Shown here one piece after another: positions 8,876 through 17,816 of a stretch of 64,000 nt of DNA. A program made the position numbers and the translations under genes. The DNA comes from Fusibacter tunisiensis (GTDB lineage Bacteria; Bacillota; Clostridia; Peptostreptococcales; Acidaminobacteraceae): the NCBI RefSeq assembly GCF_016908355.1, contig NZ_JAFBDT010000005.1, positions 89,544 through 153,543 on the forward strand, given 5' to 3'. Below the pieces are notes generated by a model. The model was not told the DNA's origin. It saw only the letters and a program-made list of their open reading frames with translations, and did no database searches. The first letter of the stretch is position 1. Every line of letters starts with the position of its first letter.

Positions 8876-9793
8876 CTATGGATTTTCAATACTTGAATAG
8901 ATCAGCTGGGTTGTTATAGTAAATCCCACCACTCGAATTCTTTCGGAGAGATCGTATATGTTATGATAGGTTATTGGTATCAAAACTGTTGTGGTATTTG
9001 TTCCAACCCTTAACCTTTCCTCGATCCCAGGGTTCGGCGAGGAGATGAGCTCAGTTGGATAAAAGCCTACTGTAAAGTCCTCTATAGCGCCACCATACCC
9101 GATGAGATTTCCCAGCTGACCTTTGTAGTGGATGGTGATTGCACCTTCTACTTCATCAAAGGCTTCCTGGTAGTTATCATGCAAGGTAATTAGAAGGGTA
9201 TTTTCCTCAGTAGGATGATGCTCGACCTTTTTAACGGCGTAATCTACTTCCTTAAGCTCTCCACCAACAAAGTCTCTTTGCAGTCCAGTTACCTTGATCG
9301 CTTTTTCATCATGAACAAATGCCTCTATCTCATAGAGGTAAAGGTAGCTTGAATATCTGGTGGTTACAGTCCATCTGTGGTAAAGATAAGCATCAGAGTA
9401 CTGCCAGTAATATTCCTTCCAACCTTGCGTATCCTCACTTGCTCCAGTAAAAAGATCCGTCCAGTTGACCCCATCATCACTTCCTTGAACCTTGAAATCC
9501 TTTGGTCTATGCCTGCTTCCCAAATACCACCTGAAGCCTCCCAGTCTTATGGGCCTTACGGTACTTACCTGAATCCATTGCTCTCCAGAAGTCCTTGTGT
9601 ACCACATGGAGGAAGTAGATCCATCAAAGGCATTGGAAGGATAATAGCTGGAATAATTGCTACTTGCCCCGTAGAAACCAAACAGGTTTATGAACTTTCC
9701 AACGATAAAGGGTAGTTTAGGGAGTATTTCAAGGTTTCCCATCACTCTGTCACTAAATCTAATGGCGATCTTCTTTCCTTCACTCTTACTCAT
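8876..9793 (-). CDS. Tail protein with F5/8 type C (discoidin) carbohydrate-binding domain
   Basis: 305 residues. Residues about 40-150 show the discoidin fold: NLFGFYGASSNYSSYYPSNA, then FDGSTSSMWYTRTSGEQWIQ, and KDFKVQGSDDGVNWTDL. Such domains bind glycans, so it probably contacts the host surface as a tail fibre or baseplate adhesin. The C-terminal half is a separate beta-rich domain of unknown type. ATG at 9793 follows GGAGGAGGTG and overlaps the upstream gene by 8 bases. Confidence 0.82.
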   Translation of the reverse strand: MSKSEGKKIAIRFSDRVMGNLEILPKLPFIVGKFINLFGFYGASSNYSSYYPSNAFDGSTSSMWYTRTSGEQWIQVSTVRPIRLGGFRWYLGSRHRPKDFKVQGSDDGVNWTDLFTGASEDTQGWKEYYWQYSDAYLYHRWTVTTRYSSYLYLYEIEAFVHDEKAIKVTGLQRDFVGGELKEVDYAVKKVEHHPTEENTLLITLHDNYQEAFDEVEGAITIHYKGQLGNLIGYGGAIEDFTVGFYPTELISSPNPGIEERLRVGTNTTTVLIPITYHNIYDLSERIRVVGFTITTQLIYSSIENP

Positions 9794-11084
9794 TCCACAC
9801 CTCCTCCACCACAGGTAGCGGTATCTCAATTGGCACCAGATTAATTGGTGTGAACTCTATAAAGAAATCATCCATCATAAGACCAAGCTGTGTTTTAAGG
9901 TTCTTAATGGTAAGTTTTACACGCTCTTTCGCATTGTTAATACCAACCAGAGTCTCCTCGGATACCGAAGCCTGATACTTGTTTCCTCCAAGGTGAGTCA
10001 CATTACCCACAGGGATCACCATTCCAAAGTACACATCCTCTAGAAATAGGTTCGCTACTTGAAGCTCATGCATGGGGTAAAGAGTTTCAAACTGTATGGT
10101 TCTTCCCCAGTCACCGTTTCCATCATCTAGGTTCGCAATCCATAAAAACTTATTATAAACATCATGAAAAATGTGATCTAAACCCACTGAATAGGGAGAG
10201 TAGACCCTAATGGTTTCTGCAGGCTCAAACACATCATGGTAGGTAATCTTTATAAGTTCTGTCTTTGACTTTTCCAAATATGGCTTTATAGTTTCTGTTG
10301 CTATGGCCATACCTGCCCAGTTTCTCTCTGTGACCATCCAGTGTATGTTTCCTACGGAATCCTCAATGGTAAACCCCATTCTAAAGTCATTTGTGATGAA
10401 CATATTAAGGGATATGGCAGTTGCAGCGAACTCCGATAGTTGTCTTTCAGGCTCCCACACATTTGTAAAGTCTACTGTCTGACAATAGCTTGAATAATAT
10501 ACCTTCCCATCAGTTTTAATGTAGGAGATGATGATCCCTTGGTCCTTGTCCGGGAAATTCACATTCTTCCAGCCTCTTATGGCTTTGACTTTCGTAACTG
10601 AAGAGGATATCTGCCTTTTTGTCTCACTTAAATCCCACAGCTGACTCCACAATATCCCTTGAGTATCCACCCAAAATATAAAGGGCTTCTCATCCGTTGC
10701 AAGTCTCCATTTTCTTCTATGAAGCTGCCAGTTTCCGTTAAAGGCTATGGCAACAGCGTTACCTTCTCCAAGTTCAAACTGCTGAACCCATCCAAGTTTA
10801 AAGTAGTCAGGATACTTCCTAATAGAAGTTTTAATAATTCCACCTTCTATGTGGATTTCATAGATGCTGTCTGGTGACCCATAAGGAACTCTTCTTCTTG
10901 CTGCTAGGGATATGTCTCCTAAATTGTCTGCAGTCCTTATGGTTTCAACGGTCCAGTAGTCTGAATCCATTACAGTGGTCCTAGCCCTGCTTACCCTTAT
11001 GCTCATCTTTGGGTCGGCCTTATTCGCTGGAGTCTGCTGTGTGCTTTTCAGCTTTTCATTCAAATGGGGGGTGACACTTCTCAA
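9786..11084 (-). CDS. Phage tail protein, possible beta-propeller
   Basis: 432 residues with a TTG start at 11084; GGAGGTG lies upstream and the TTGA overlaps the previous stop. Recurrent stretches such as AIRGWKNVNFPDKDQGIIIS, GKVYYSSYCQTVDFTNVWEP and MVTERNWAGMAIATETIKPY look like blades of a propeller-like repeat protein. It could be a tail spike or adhesin. No enzymatic motif was recognised. Role inferred from position between a small tail protein and the discoidin-domain protein. Confidence 0.6.
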   Translation of the reverse strand: MRSVTPHLNEKLKSTQQTPANKADPKMSIRVSRARTTVMDSDYWTVETIRTADNLGDISLAARRRVPYGSPDSIYEIHIEGGIIKTSIRKYPDYFKLGWVQQFELGEGNAVAIAFNGNWQLHRRKWRLATDEKPFIFWVDTQGILWSQLWDLSETKRQISSSVTKVKAIRGWKNVNFPDKDQGIIISYIKTDGKVYYSSYCQTVDFTNVWEPERQLSEFAATAISLNMFITNDFRMGFTIEDSVGNIHWMVTERNWAGMAIATETIKPYLEKSKTELIKITYHDVFEPAETIRVYSPYSVGLDHIFHDVYNKFLWIANLDDGNGDWGRTIQFETLYPMHELQVANLFLEDVYFGMVIPVGNVTHLGGNKYQASVSEETLVGINNAKERVKLTIKNLKTQLGLMMDDFFIEFTPINLVPIEIPLPVVEEVWNE

Positions 11085-11449
11085 GGTGACACCTCCTCTT
11101 TGAGAACCATTTTAATGGTTCCTTCGAAAAGACTCTTATCTAAATTACCATGCGCAAAATTAATCCGTTTCCAGGAAATATTCTCCTCGATGTACACTAC
11201 ATATTTTTTATCAAGAAAGATCAGTACCAGTGGGGTACCAAGATCTCTTAGAAGGTTGATTTTCTCTGCCTGCCTAAAACTGGATACGATTGTTCCTGTT
11301 GTGCTTTTAAGTGGGCTACCGATCACCTGAACATGATAACTGCCATCTAAGAGCCGGTTTACTACACGATTGGAAACATGTTCAAAGGGAGAGAGGTCTT
11401 TTAGAATTTTCGACAAGACTTCTCCGTTAGAAGTTTCAAGTCTAATCAT
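11081..11449 (-). CDS. Small tail protein, distal-tail-like position
   Basis: 122 residues, starting in an ATGA overlap with the tape-measure stop. Beta-rich sequence (YHVQVIGSPLKSTTGTIVSS, LVLIFLDKKYVVYIEENISW). The gene directly after the tape measure usually encodes a distal tail or baseplate component, which is the only basis for the call. I do not recognise a domain. Confidence 0.5.
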   Translation of the reverse strand: MIRLETSNGEVLSKILKDLSPFEHVSNRVVNRLLDGSYHVQVIGSPLKSTTGTIVSSFRQAEKINLLRDLGTPLVLIFLDKKYVVYIEENISWKRINFAHGNLDKSLFEGTIKMVLKEEVSP

Positions 11450-13629
11450 AAGATTCTGGCCTCCCTTCTAAACTGGTCCATTATGATTTCAACCACACCA
11501 GTTAGCTCATTCTTTGTATTTATCCCTCTAACTTCGATAACTCCTGTATGTTGAACTATTGAAGGAGTCTCTCTATTAGGATGAAAGCCTTGAAGCGCAT
11601 CATCCATATTGAGTCTAGTATCAAGATTAAAATCAGTAGGTATTGCGCCTAACATATCTTTTTCCACACCACTCATGGCCTCTGTGAAACCTTCTCCCAT
11701 ACCTTCACCCATATTAGATCCAATGCCAGCAAAGACTTTAGAAGGTGAACGAATCCCCAAGACTTTTTTTACACCACCTACAATACCGTTGACCATGCTT
11801 TTTACTTTCTCACCAAGCCAACCAATCATCGATGCAATCCCATCCCATAAGCCTCTTGCGATATTTTTTCCAACCTCTAATATGGATGGAATTCCTCTGG
11901 AAAGTCCGGAAACGATAGACGAGATGATTTGTGGCAATTGAGCAACAATCTGCGGAATGGCCCTGATCAAGCCCATACCAAGTTGGATGGTTAGCTGAAC
12001 ACCCATTTCAATGAATCTAGGTAGATTGCTGGTAATAAAGCCAATAATACTGTTTATGATTTGAGGTAAGGCTTCTATTAATGTAGGCAGTGCATTTAAG
12101 AGCCCTTGAGCCAATCCACTAATTAACTGAAAGGCAGCATCTAGAATTAAGCTCATATTATCAATTAAAGTGCTAGCAATCAGAATGACAGCTTCAACCA
12201 TAGAAGGTATAAGCTCAGGTAAAGCCAACCCTAAACCTTCTACAAGAGCAGCAATAAGTTGTATGGCCGCATCGATTAAAAGCGGCAAATTCTCAATGAG
12301 TGCTCCAACAATTGTCATAACCGCATCTACAGCTGCTGGAATCAGTTCTGGAAGTAGGCTCAGTAAGGTTTCCAGAACCTGACTGAATAAATCCGTTACT
12401 GTACTAAGAAGAACTGGCAGAAGGTCTCCAATGGCCATAAGGATCGCATCCATAGCTGTTGGTAGTGCTGTTACCACATTCTCTAGGATCGGAACAATAT
12501 TGATGACGACTGCCTGAAAAGCATCTACGAGATTTTGGGTTAGGTTTGTCATATCCGCATCTGCATTTCCTAGACCTGCCGTAAATGAACCTAGAGCAGC
12601 TTGTAAAAGACCTATGGAACCTGTGACGGTTTGGGTGGACTCTCTGGCAAAGTTCCCAGCATATTGCTCCGTATTTTCAAAGAACATCTGCATGGCCACT
12701 TCAGCTTTTTCTGCATTTGTTGCCGATGCCCAGGTGAAATCTAATCCTTTGGCAAGAGCGTAGGCTTCGATATTTGTAGCGTTCATGGCAACACCCAGGT
12801 TATCCATCATGGTGAAGTTACCTTTGGCCGCACCGGCAACAGAATCAAGGGCTACCTGCATATCGATGCCCATAACTGATGCCATGTCTGCAGCTCGCTG
12901 CATGGCCTTTTCTGTCAGTTCTAGACTCTTTTGCTGTTCAACACCAGAACCTTGAAAAAGCGCTCCCATCTTATTGGCTGTGGCCAAATATTGACTCTGG
13001 GATACACCTAGATTTTTGTAGGCTTCTTCACCAGTTTTTTGAATAGATGAAGCATATTTTCCAAAGACCGCTTCAGATCCACCAAGATTTTGCTCCAGTT
13101 CCCCAAACTGTTGGACAATTTCCTTCCCCAGCTTTATGGTTGCAGCACCTGCAGCAAGTGCCACAGAACCCATAGCGACACCAATCCCTTTAAGAACCCC
13201 TCCAAACTTCTCAAACTTCCCACCAGCGCCTTCTGCGGACTTACCGGATTCTTCTAATTGTTCTCCCAGGTTTTCTGCTTCTTCTGCTGAATCTTCCAGT
13301 TCCTTTTCCATTTTATTGAGATCTGCATTAGCATTATTTAACTGAATCTGCCAGGCTTTTGTTCGCTTATCATTTTCCCCGAAGGACTCTGCTGCATTCT
13401 TTAAGGCGGATTCAAGTGTCTTAACCTTGTCCTTTTGAGCATCGATTTCTTTGTTTAAGATTTCATTTCTTGCTGTTACTGCCTGGAGAGATTTGTCTTG
13501 TTTGTCAAATTGGGAAGTCACAAGGTTCATTTCTGAGCCTAACACTTTAAAGTTTTGGTTTATTTCTCGAAGTGTATTTTTGAATTCCTTTTCGCCCTCG
13601 ACGCCAATCTTCAGTCCAAAATCCGACAT
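11446..13629 (-). CDS. Tail tape measure protein
   Basis: Sets tail length and is ejected with the DNA. 727 residues from ATG at 13629, which has GAAGGAGGTG 6 bases upstream. The first about 130 residues are coiled coil (many K/E/L/N heptads). A glycine-alanine-rich segment and the family block LGGSEAVFGKYASSIQKTGE follow. A long hydrophobic repetitive core (LIDAAIQLIAALVEGLGLAL and related units, about residues 390-600) comes next, then GLWDGIASMIGWL and a GIRSPSKVFAGIGSNMGEG motif usual at the C-terminus of Firmicute tape measures. Confidence 0.94.
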   Translation of the reverse strand: MSDFGLKIGVEGEKEFKNTLREINQNFKVLGSEMNLVTSQFDKQDKSLQAVTARNEILNKEIDAQKDKVKTLESALKNAAESFGENDKRTKAWQIQLNNANADLNKMEKELEDSAEEAENLGEQLEESGKSAEGAGGKFEKFGGVLKGIGVAMGSVALAAGAATIKLGKEIVQQFGELEQNLGGSEAVFGKYASSIQKTGEEAYKNLGVSQSQYLATANKMGALFQGSGVEQQKSLELTEKAMQRAADMASVMGIDMQVALDSVAGAAKGNFTMMDNLGVAMNATNIEAYALAKGLDFTWASATNAEKAEVAMQMFFENTEQYAGNFARESTQTVTGSIGLLQAALGSFTAGLGNADADMTNLTQNLVDAFQAVVINIVPILENVVTALPTAMDAILMAIGDLLPVLLSTVTDLFSQVLETLLSLLPELIPAAVDAVMTIVGALIENLPLLIDAAIQLIAALVEGLGLALPELIPSMVEAVILIASTLIDNMSLILDAAFQLISGLAQGLLNALPTLIEALPQIINSIIGFITSNLPRFIEMGVQLTIQLGMGLIRAIPQIVAQLPQIISSIVSGLSRGIPSILEVGKNIARGLWDGIASMIGWLGEKVKSMVNGIVGGVKKVLGIRSPSKVFAGIGSNMGEGMGEGFTEAMSGVEKDMLGAIPTDFNLDTRLNMDDALQGFHPNRETPSIVQHTGVIEVRGINTKNELTGVVEIIMDQFRREARIL

Positions 13630-13651
13630 ACTTTCACCTCCTTCAGGCATG

Positions 13652-13677
13652 AAAAAAGACACCCACCATGGAGTGCC
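13652..13677 (-). terminator. Intrinsic terminator between AraC-like gene and tape measure
   Basis: The minus strand has GGCAC, a 10-base loop, then GTGTC and six T. It follows the AraC-like gene and precedes the tape-measure ribosome site. If active it interrupts the tail operon, so the tape measure would need read-through or its own promoter. Confidence 0.6.
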
Positions 13678-13704
13678 TTAAATCTTGTAGTCAATTAACA
13701 TTTA

Positions 13705-14577
13705 TTACTTTTTCTTTACTGGAATCCAGATTTCACTTCGATATTTCGGATTTGAAGTATCCTTACTCTCATTCCACAATATTTCAGGTCCGTCTACTGA
13801 CTCGTATCCTGATGATGGGAACCATTCTGAGTAAATTCTTCCCCATATGTTTTGCAATGTTTCAGGGAACGGTCCAATTGATTCGAACACAGCCCACGTA
13901 TGAGTTGTAACTTCTAATGTATCAAATCCATCAATATCATTACTTGAAGTTGCTACTCCAATATAATGATCCAGTTCTCCTTTCTCCTCCATTCTTCCCT
14001 CAGAGAAATTTGTAGAAGCACTAATAATCCCTGATGGTTCGATATTGGATAAGGCTTTTAACCTCGCTATAACTTCTGGTGTTAGCAATTCATACATTTT
14101 AGCAATCTCTGGATTTACTCCATTAAAAATTATGGGGACTCTTTTCTTAAAGCCTACCAGTTTAAACGGTTCCTTTTCAACAATTCGATAATTCATTTCG
14201 CATCCTCCTTGAATAGATAGTTGGAAGGTCATTCTCGGATACGCTTTTATTCTTGCACACTCACTTCTTGCTTCAGAAGGTAAAATACCATGCATAACAT
14301 GAAAAGCACGTGAAAAAGAATCAGCAGATCCATATCCATATTTCACAGCGACATCGATTATTTTCAAATCGGTATTTTTTAATTCCAGTGCAGCCAATGT
14401 TAGCCTTCTTCTTCGAATATACTCAGATAAACTTATGCCAGCTAGAAAAGAAAACATGCGTTTAAAATGATACTCCGAAGATAATGCTATTTTTGCTAGC
14501 TGGTTAAAATCAATATCTTCTGTTAGGTGCTCTTCAAGATATGAGAGTGCATTATTCAAACTACTTAATGAATCCAT
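13705..14577 (-). CDS. AraC-family regulator with GyrI-like effector-binding domain (prophage cargo)
   Basis: 290 residues. Residues about 5-110 carry two AraC helix-turn-helix motifs: [19 protein letters not shown], then [20 protein letters not shown]. Residues about 128-290 form a GyrI/AraC_E_bind domain ([20 protein letters not shown] ... [11 protein letters not shown]), as in Rob/BmrR-type drug or metabolite sensors. AAAGGAGGTCGTCGT precedes ATG at 14577. It is a typical bacterial gene placed between the tail chaperone and the tape measure, where phages do not normally carry one. Its target genes are unknown and may be host efflux functions. Confidence 0.9.
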   Translation of the reverse strand: MDSLSSLNNALSYLEEHLTEDIDFNQLAKIALSSEYHFKRMFSFLAGISLSEYIRRRRLTLAALELKNTDLKIIDVAVKYGYGSADSFSRAFHVMHGILPSEARSECARIKAYPRMTFQLSIQGGCEMNYRIVEKEPFKLVGFKKRVPIIFNGVNPEIAKMYELLTPEVIARLKALSNIEPSGIISASTNFSEGRMEEKGELDHYIGVATSSNDIDGFDTLEVTTHTWAVFESIGPFPETLQNIWGRIYSEWFPSSGYESVDGPEILWNESKDTSNPKYRSEIWIPVKKK

Positions 14578-14669
14578 ACGACGACCTCCTTTCAACAACA
14601 ATAATATCAGAGGATGCAATTACTCATCCGACAATCTGTGCACAGTTTAGTCGATTTAACTTATAAACA

Positions 14670-15268
14670 TTATATCCATTCAGGGATAACCTCATCAATA
14701 GAATATTCATTTCTTGGTTTCGATATTCCGGTAAATTGCTTATGACACTCCCAAAGGTCCATTAAATAGCCAATGGGCATAAGCCACACTTCATCTTCTA
14801 ATCGCCTTAAATGGACTGTTCCAAAGTAGATAAGTCGGGTAAAGACTTGTTCATCACTTACCCGACCACCTCGTTTTTTGAGTCGTCACTCTCCACATTC
14901 CTTTTTGTGCCTTTCATCATACTGGCCATAATGGCATTCTTGTAGTTAGCCAGGTCAAAGGGAGTGGTAAGAAGCTCCACTTCATCTTCTGTGAGCAGTT
15001 CTTTTTTATCGTCCTTGTTCCTAATATTGTGGATCAGGATGGATTGGTTTACCAGAAGGGTGATGAGCCACACCACCTCTTCTAGAGCCATTTCAAAGTT
15101 CTCAGTTTTCATAAGCTTATCGCCCAAATTCTCAAGACCACCATAGCGCCCTGCAATTTCCTTTGTAGCTTTGGTGGTGAGAATCATCTTAAACTCTGTG
15201 CCGCCAATATCAATGGTGGTGCTTCTTTCTTCACCGGCTTCGTCAATCTTTAATTTTTCATCTGCCAT
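14670..15268 (-). CDS. Tail assembly chaperone G-T fusion made by -1 frameshift
   Basis: The longer chaperone form of about 199 residues. The gpG frame is read to 14873, then shifts -1 on the slippery heptamer A-AAA-AAC. After the shift the new frame is open for 67 codons (RGGRVSDEQVFTRLIYFGTV ... NEYSIDEVIPEWI) to a TAA at 14672-14670. The zero frame stops 12 bases after the slippery site. The T part has a plausible protein composition (LEDEVWLMPIGYLMDLWECH) and no start of its own. Lambda-like G/GT is the precedent; frameshift use here is predicted, not measured. Confidence 0.85.
14858..15268 (-). CDS. Tail assembly chaperone G (short form)
   Basis: 136 residues from MADEKLKIDEAGEERSTTID to the stop at 14858. 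It coats the tape measure during tail assembly together with the frameshifted form. ATG at 15268 follows GGAGGGCATGATC; the upstream ATG at 15283 overlaps that site and the previous stop. It lies right after the major tail protein, as in lambda, HK97 and many Clostridia siphophages. Confidence 0.85.
   Translation of the reverse strand: MADEKLKIDEAGEERSTTIDIGGTEFKMILTTKATKEIAGRYGGLENLGDKLMKTENFEMALEEVVWLITLLVNQSILIHNIRNKDDKKELLTEDEVELLTTPFDLANYKNAIMASMMKGTKRNVESDDSKNEVVG
14873..14879 (-). other. Programmed -1 frameshift slippery heptamer
   Basis: AAAAAAC lies in the zero-frame phase A AAA AAC (codons TCA AAA AAC), the best-known X-XXY-YYZ form. It is five codons before the gpG stop. The downstream -1 frame is open for 67 codons. 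Confidence 0.85.
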
Positions 15269-15282
15269 GATCATGCCCTCCA

Positions 15283-16164
15283 TTAGGAAACAACAACAGT
15301 AGCCACTGTGGTCGTCACGTTTTGTGCACCACTAGAGCTTAAGACGCAGTAGTAGTAATAGGTATCAGCTAAGAGATCAGTTGGAATATCGAAACTTGCC
15401 GATGTCTCACCGTTAATGGCTGTACCACCTGTAGAACTGTCGATGGTATTTTCATACCACTGATAAGTCACCGGATCGCTGGTATTGGATTCCGCCACCA
15501 CAGAAAGGCTTCCAGTAATGCTGCCCGCGGTTACTTCAGTCAATGTAGCTGGCTGAGTTGTAATTGTAATGGTTGGTGTCACTGCTGTGAAATCTGGTTC
15601 ATAAACGGATGTGAACCAGCTTGTAATGGTTGATGCAGACACACCATTATCTCCTTCAGTAACTTCCGCTTTCCAAGGATGCTTGCTTTCTCCGTCTAGT
15701 TTATTTCTTCTAAAGACGGTTCCTTCTATGGTGGGACTGCTAAATGTGATGGAGTCGCCCTTAGTTGCAAGGCTTGTGGCGGGAACAGAGAAGATAACCC
15801 TGTAGAGCCAAAAGTAGCGATATTTTCCATTGGCCTTCTTGGCTCGAAACCCAATAGCCACCGGTGACCCACCATCTTCACTTCTTGAAACAACGACGTT
15901 ATTGCTGTCGATTTTACATCCTGTTAAATCTTGTGCTACCAATGATCCGATATCATCAATACCCAGTGTCAGGGCACCACTCTTAAATTCTTTTACCACC
16001 TCGCTGGCACCGTCATCTGCGTAGAGAATGGCTTCAATGAGCTCAATGCTCAGCTCTGCAGTCATGGCTTTGGCCAGTACTTTAGGGGTTCCATAGGTTT
16101 CGATGCCGTTTTGATCTTCTGTGATCTTGGCATAATATAGAGAATCCAATCCTATTGTTGCCAT
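15283..16164 (-). CDS. Major tail protein with C-terminal Ig-like domain
   Basis: 293 residues, tail-tube subunit of the phi13-type family. The N-terminal part is LDSLYYAKITEDQNGIETYG with ELSIELIEAILYADDGASEV. Residues about 195-293 form an Ig-like/BID domain (TITITTQPATLTEV ... VTYQWYENT ... YYYYCVLSSSGAQ). The Ig domain would project from the tail tube and can aid weak binding to cell-surface glycans, as known for such domains in other siphophages. It begins directly after the previous gene. Confidence 0.9.
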   Translation of the reverse strand: MATIGLDSLYYAKITEDQNGIETYGTPKVLAKAMTAELSIELIEAILYADDGASEVVKEFKSGALTLGIDDIGSLVAQDLTGCKIDSNNVVVSRSEDGGSPVAIGFRAKKANGKYRYFWLYRVIFSVPATSLATKGDSITFSSPTIEGTVFRRNKLDGESKHPWKAEVTEGDNGVSASTITSWFTSVYEPDFTAVTPTITITTQPATLTEVTAGSITGSLSVVAESNTSDPVTYQWYENTIDSSTGGTAINGETSASFDIPTDLLADTYYYYCVLSSSGAQNVTTTVATVVVS

Positions 16165-16509
16165 TTAATCTTCCTCCGTTTCATATTCTTTCATTACGTC
16201 AATGGCGTAATGATGAAATTTAGTGTCGTGTTCATAACCAACATACTGCCTATCTGTTATGGTGATCCCTCCGGATTGGAGGGCTTTTGTTAGTTCTTTC
16301 TTGCGCTTCATATAATTCTTCTTCGTGAAAAGAGAAAGCCGAGCTTCTGAGAGAATCATATAGGCTTCATTATCTGCAAAGAGATCAAGCCTATCAGACA
16401 TGGGGGTAATAACCAGATATTCATCAGGCGGCGTATCGGAAAATACTCCGGTCTCCACAGGAATGTTAATGGGTTCTAGTATGTTGTTTAAATCCGCAAG
16501 TAAGCTCAT
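16165..16509 (-). CDS. Tail completion / minor tail-terminator-like protein
   Basis: 114 residues, MSLLADLNNILEPINIPVET at the start. The order capsid, connectors, gp10-like, this gene, major tail protein matches the tail-terminator or tail-completion position. The pattern with FSDTPPDEYLVITPM and a C-terminal YVGYEHDTKFHHYAIDVM is typical of small Firmicute phage tail-completion proteins. The start overlaps the gp10-like stop by 4 bases. Confidence 0.75.
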   Translation of the reverse strand: MSLLADLNNILEPINIPVETGVFSDTPPDEYLVITPMSDRLDLFADNEAYMILSEARLSLFTKKNYMKRKKELTKALQSGGITITDRQYVGYEHDTKFHHYAIDVMKEYETEED

Positions 16510-16937
16510 AGCTTTTCAATCTCCTTATCAAACTCACTTTTCATGGTTTCAATGCATGCCTTCCGTGATGCGGACTTTGCTGGCTTCAAGAAGGGTTTAG
16601 GTGGCTGACCTGATTTGCCGTATTCAAGGATATTTGCAATCTTGGCATTGGCATCTCCATCACCACGAGGTTCATTAAAGCCAACCTTGACATTGAAGTT
16701 TCCATTTCGATCTAGCTTAGTGGGAGAGAGACCCAGGGAAGATACCAGCTCACCGGTTGAACGGCTTTTTTCTTTGGTTTCATTACCGATAACACCTTTA
16801 AGATTGGCTTTTACTTTATCCAGAACAACTTCACCGCCAGCTTCTAAAACTTTCGAGACAATCTCATCGGTCTTATCACCAAGCTTTGTAAGCTTCATTA
16901 GAAACTCATCGGGCATTTTCATGGTTGCTTTAGCCAC
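16506..16937 (-). CDS. HK97 gp10-family neck/tail-completion protein
   Basis: 143 residues. Helical N-terminus (LMKLTKLGDKTDEIVSKVLE, AGGEVVLDKVKANL), then GELVSSLGLSP and VGFNEPRGDGDANAKIANIL, followed by EYGKSGQPPKPFLKPA, which is the HK97 gp10 signature region (G-x-[P]-x-[RP]-P-F). It joins head and tail modules. It overlaps neighbouring genes by 4 to 8 bases in the morphogenesis cluster. Confidence 0.88.
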   Translation of the reverse strand: MAKATMKMPDEFLMKLTKLGDKTDEIVSKVLEAGGEVVLDKVKANLKGVIGNETKEKSRSTGELVSSLGLSPTKLDRNGNFNVKVGFNEPRGDGDANAKIANILEYGKSGQPPKPFLKPAKSASRKACIETMKSEFDKEIEKL

Positions 16938-17262
16938 TTGGAATCACCTCCTTAGCCAGCACTTCAATGTACATACCGCGACCTTTGACATCTTCAACAG
17001 ATGTGATTTCAAATCTCTTATTACTATGGATGATTACCATAGATGTTGTTATGGTTATACCAGGGATGTTGCGAAAGCGAAAAAGGTCTGTGGCTTCTGA
17101 AAAGGAAGCTCTATTTGCCCATTTCTCATTGCCATGGCGACCTTCACGGTAAGCTCTTACAGAAGCTACGATGTTATCAACCTCTGTTTTAAAGCCTTCG
17201 GGATCTTTTATGGTGACGCTCTCAATGATGTCAATGAAGGTATTCATTTTCCCAAAGCTCAT
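16930..17262 (-). CDS. Head closure (head-tail adaptor) protein
   Basis: 110 residues from ATG at 17262 (GGAAGGTG upstream; an earlier in-frame TTG sits inside that site). MNTFIDIIESVTIKDPEGFKT and IVASVRAYREGRHGNEKWAN fit the SPP1 gp16/HK97 gp7-type head closure family: a small beta barrel that plugs the connector. Located between the gp6-like connector and the gp10-like gene. Confidence 0.85.
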   Translation of the reverse strand: MSFGKMNTFIDIIESVTIKDPEGFKTEVDNIVASVRAYREGRHGNEKWANRASFSEATDLFRFRNIPGITITTSMVIIHSNKRFEITSVEDVKGRGMYIEVLAKEVIPSG

Positions 17263-17264
17263 GA

Positions 17265-17573
17265 CTACACCTTCCAATCCCGATCAAGCCGCAGCAGGAG
17301 ATTGACTGTATTCCAAACCTGCTGTCCAGCCTGCACATTATCAGAAAAGAAACCACCTGTGCTGCCGTCCCTGGATTCATAAAAGTGGGACGACAGCATA
17401 ATAATGGCTTGCTGTGTGGTGTCTGGCATAACTGCTTCCACGTAGTGGTTCTCAGGAAGATGCTGATAACTTTCTGCATACCTCGTGGCGGCGGTGATGT
17501 ACATCTCAAGTAGTTCATCATCAGCCGAGTGATCAAGAATAAGATTTGCTTTTACTTTTTCCAGCAGTGTCAT
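17265..17573 (-). CDS. Head-tail connector, HK97 gp6-like
   Basis: 102 residues with MTLLEKVKANLILDHSADDE, LLEMYITAATRYAESYQHLP and QQAIIMLSSHFYESRDGSTG. This alpha-helical pattern is that of gp6/gp15-type connectors (DNA packaging protein family) that form a ring under the portal. Gene order after capsid and head fibre supports it. Confidence 0.9.
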   Translation of the reverse strand: MTLLEKVKANLILDHSADDELLEMYITAATRYAESYQHLPENHYVEAVMPDTTQQAIIMLSSHFYESRDGSTGGFFSDNVQAGQQVWNTVNLLLRLDRDWKV

Positions 17574-17591
17574 ACCGCCACCATCCTTTCA

Positions 17592-17804
17592 TTAGTCTGA
17601 AATCATAAGCCCTGCAGCCTTAAGTTTGGTGAGGAGTGCATTAAAATCCGTCACCAAATCTTCTACTGTGGCAGCAGTGCTTGCAGCTTGATTGTCAAGA
17701 ACAGGGAGGCCAGTAACGACCGCCCCTTCCTTGATTTCAAGAGTTCCACCAATGACGGTTTTCTCACCGCCCTGTTCGGTATAGTTCTTTGTGTTATAAC
17801 CCAT
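17592..17804 (-). CDS. Head fiber-like small capsid protein
   Basis: 70 residues: MGYNTKNYTEQGGEKTVIGG then TLEIKEGAVVTGLP and a C-terminal helix (LVTDFNALLTKLKAAGLM). The family occurs next to HK97-type capsid genes and is called head fiber protein by similarity to phi29 gp8.5; decoration of the capsid is inferred. Directly downstream of the major capsid gene. Confidence 0.8.
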   Translation of the reverse strand: MGYNTKNYTEQGGEKTVIGGTLEIKEGAVVTGLPVLDNQAASTAATVEDLVTDFNALLTKLKAAGLMISD

Positions 17805-17816
17805 AGGACACCTCCA

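Noticed and set aside
11446..13629. Plus-strand ORFs over the tape measure gene
   Set aside because: Long antisense frames arise from the hydrophobic repeat codon usage; they lack ribosome sites and family features.
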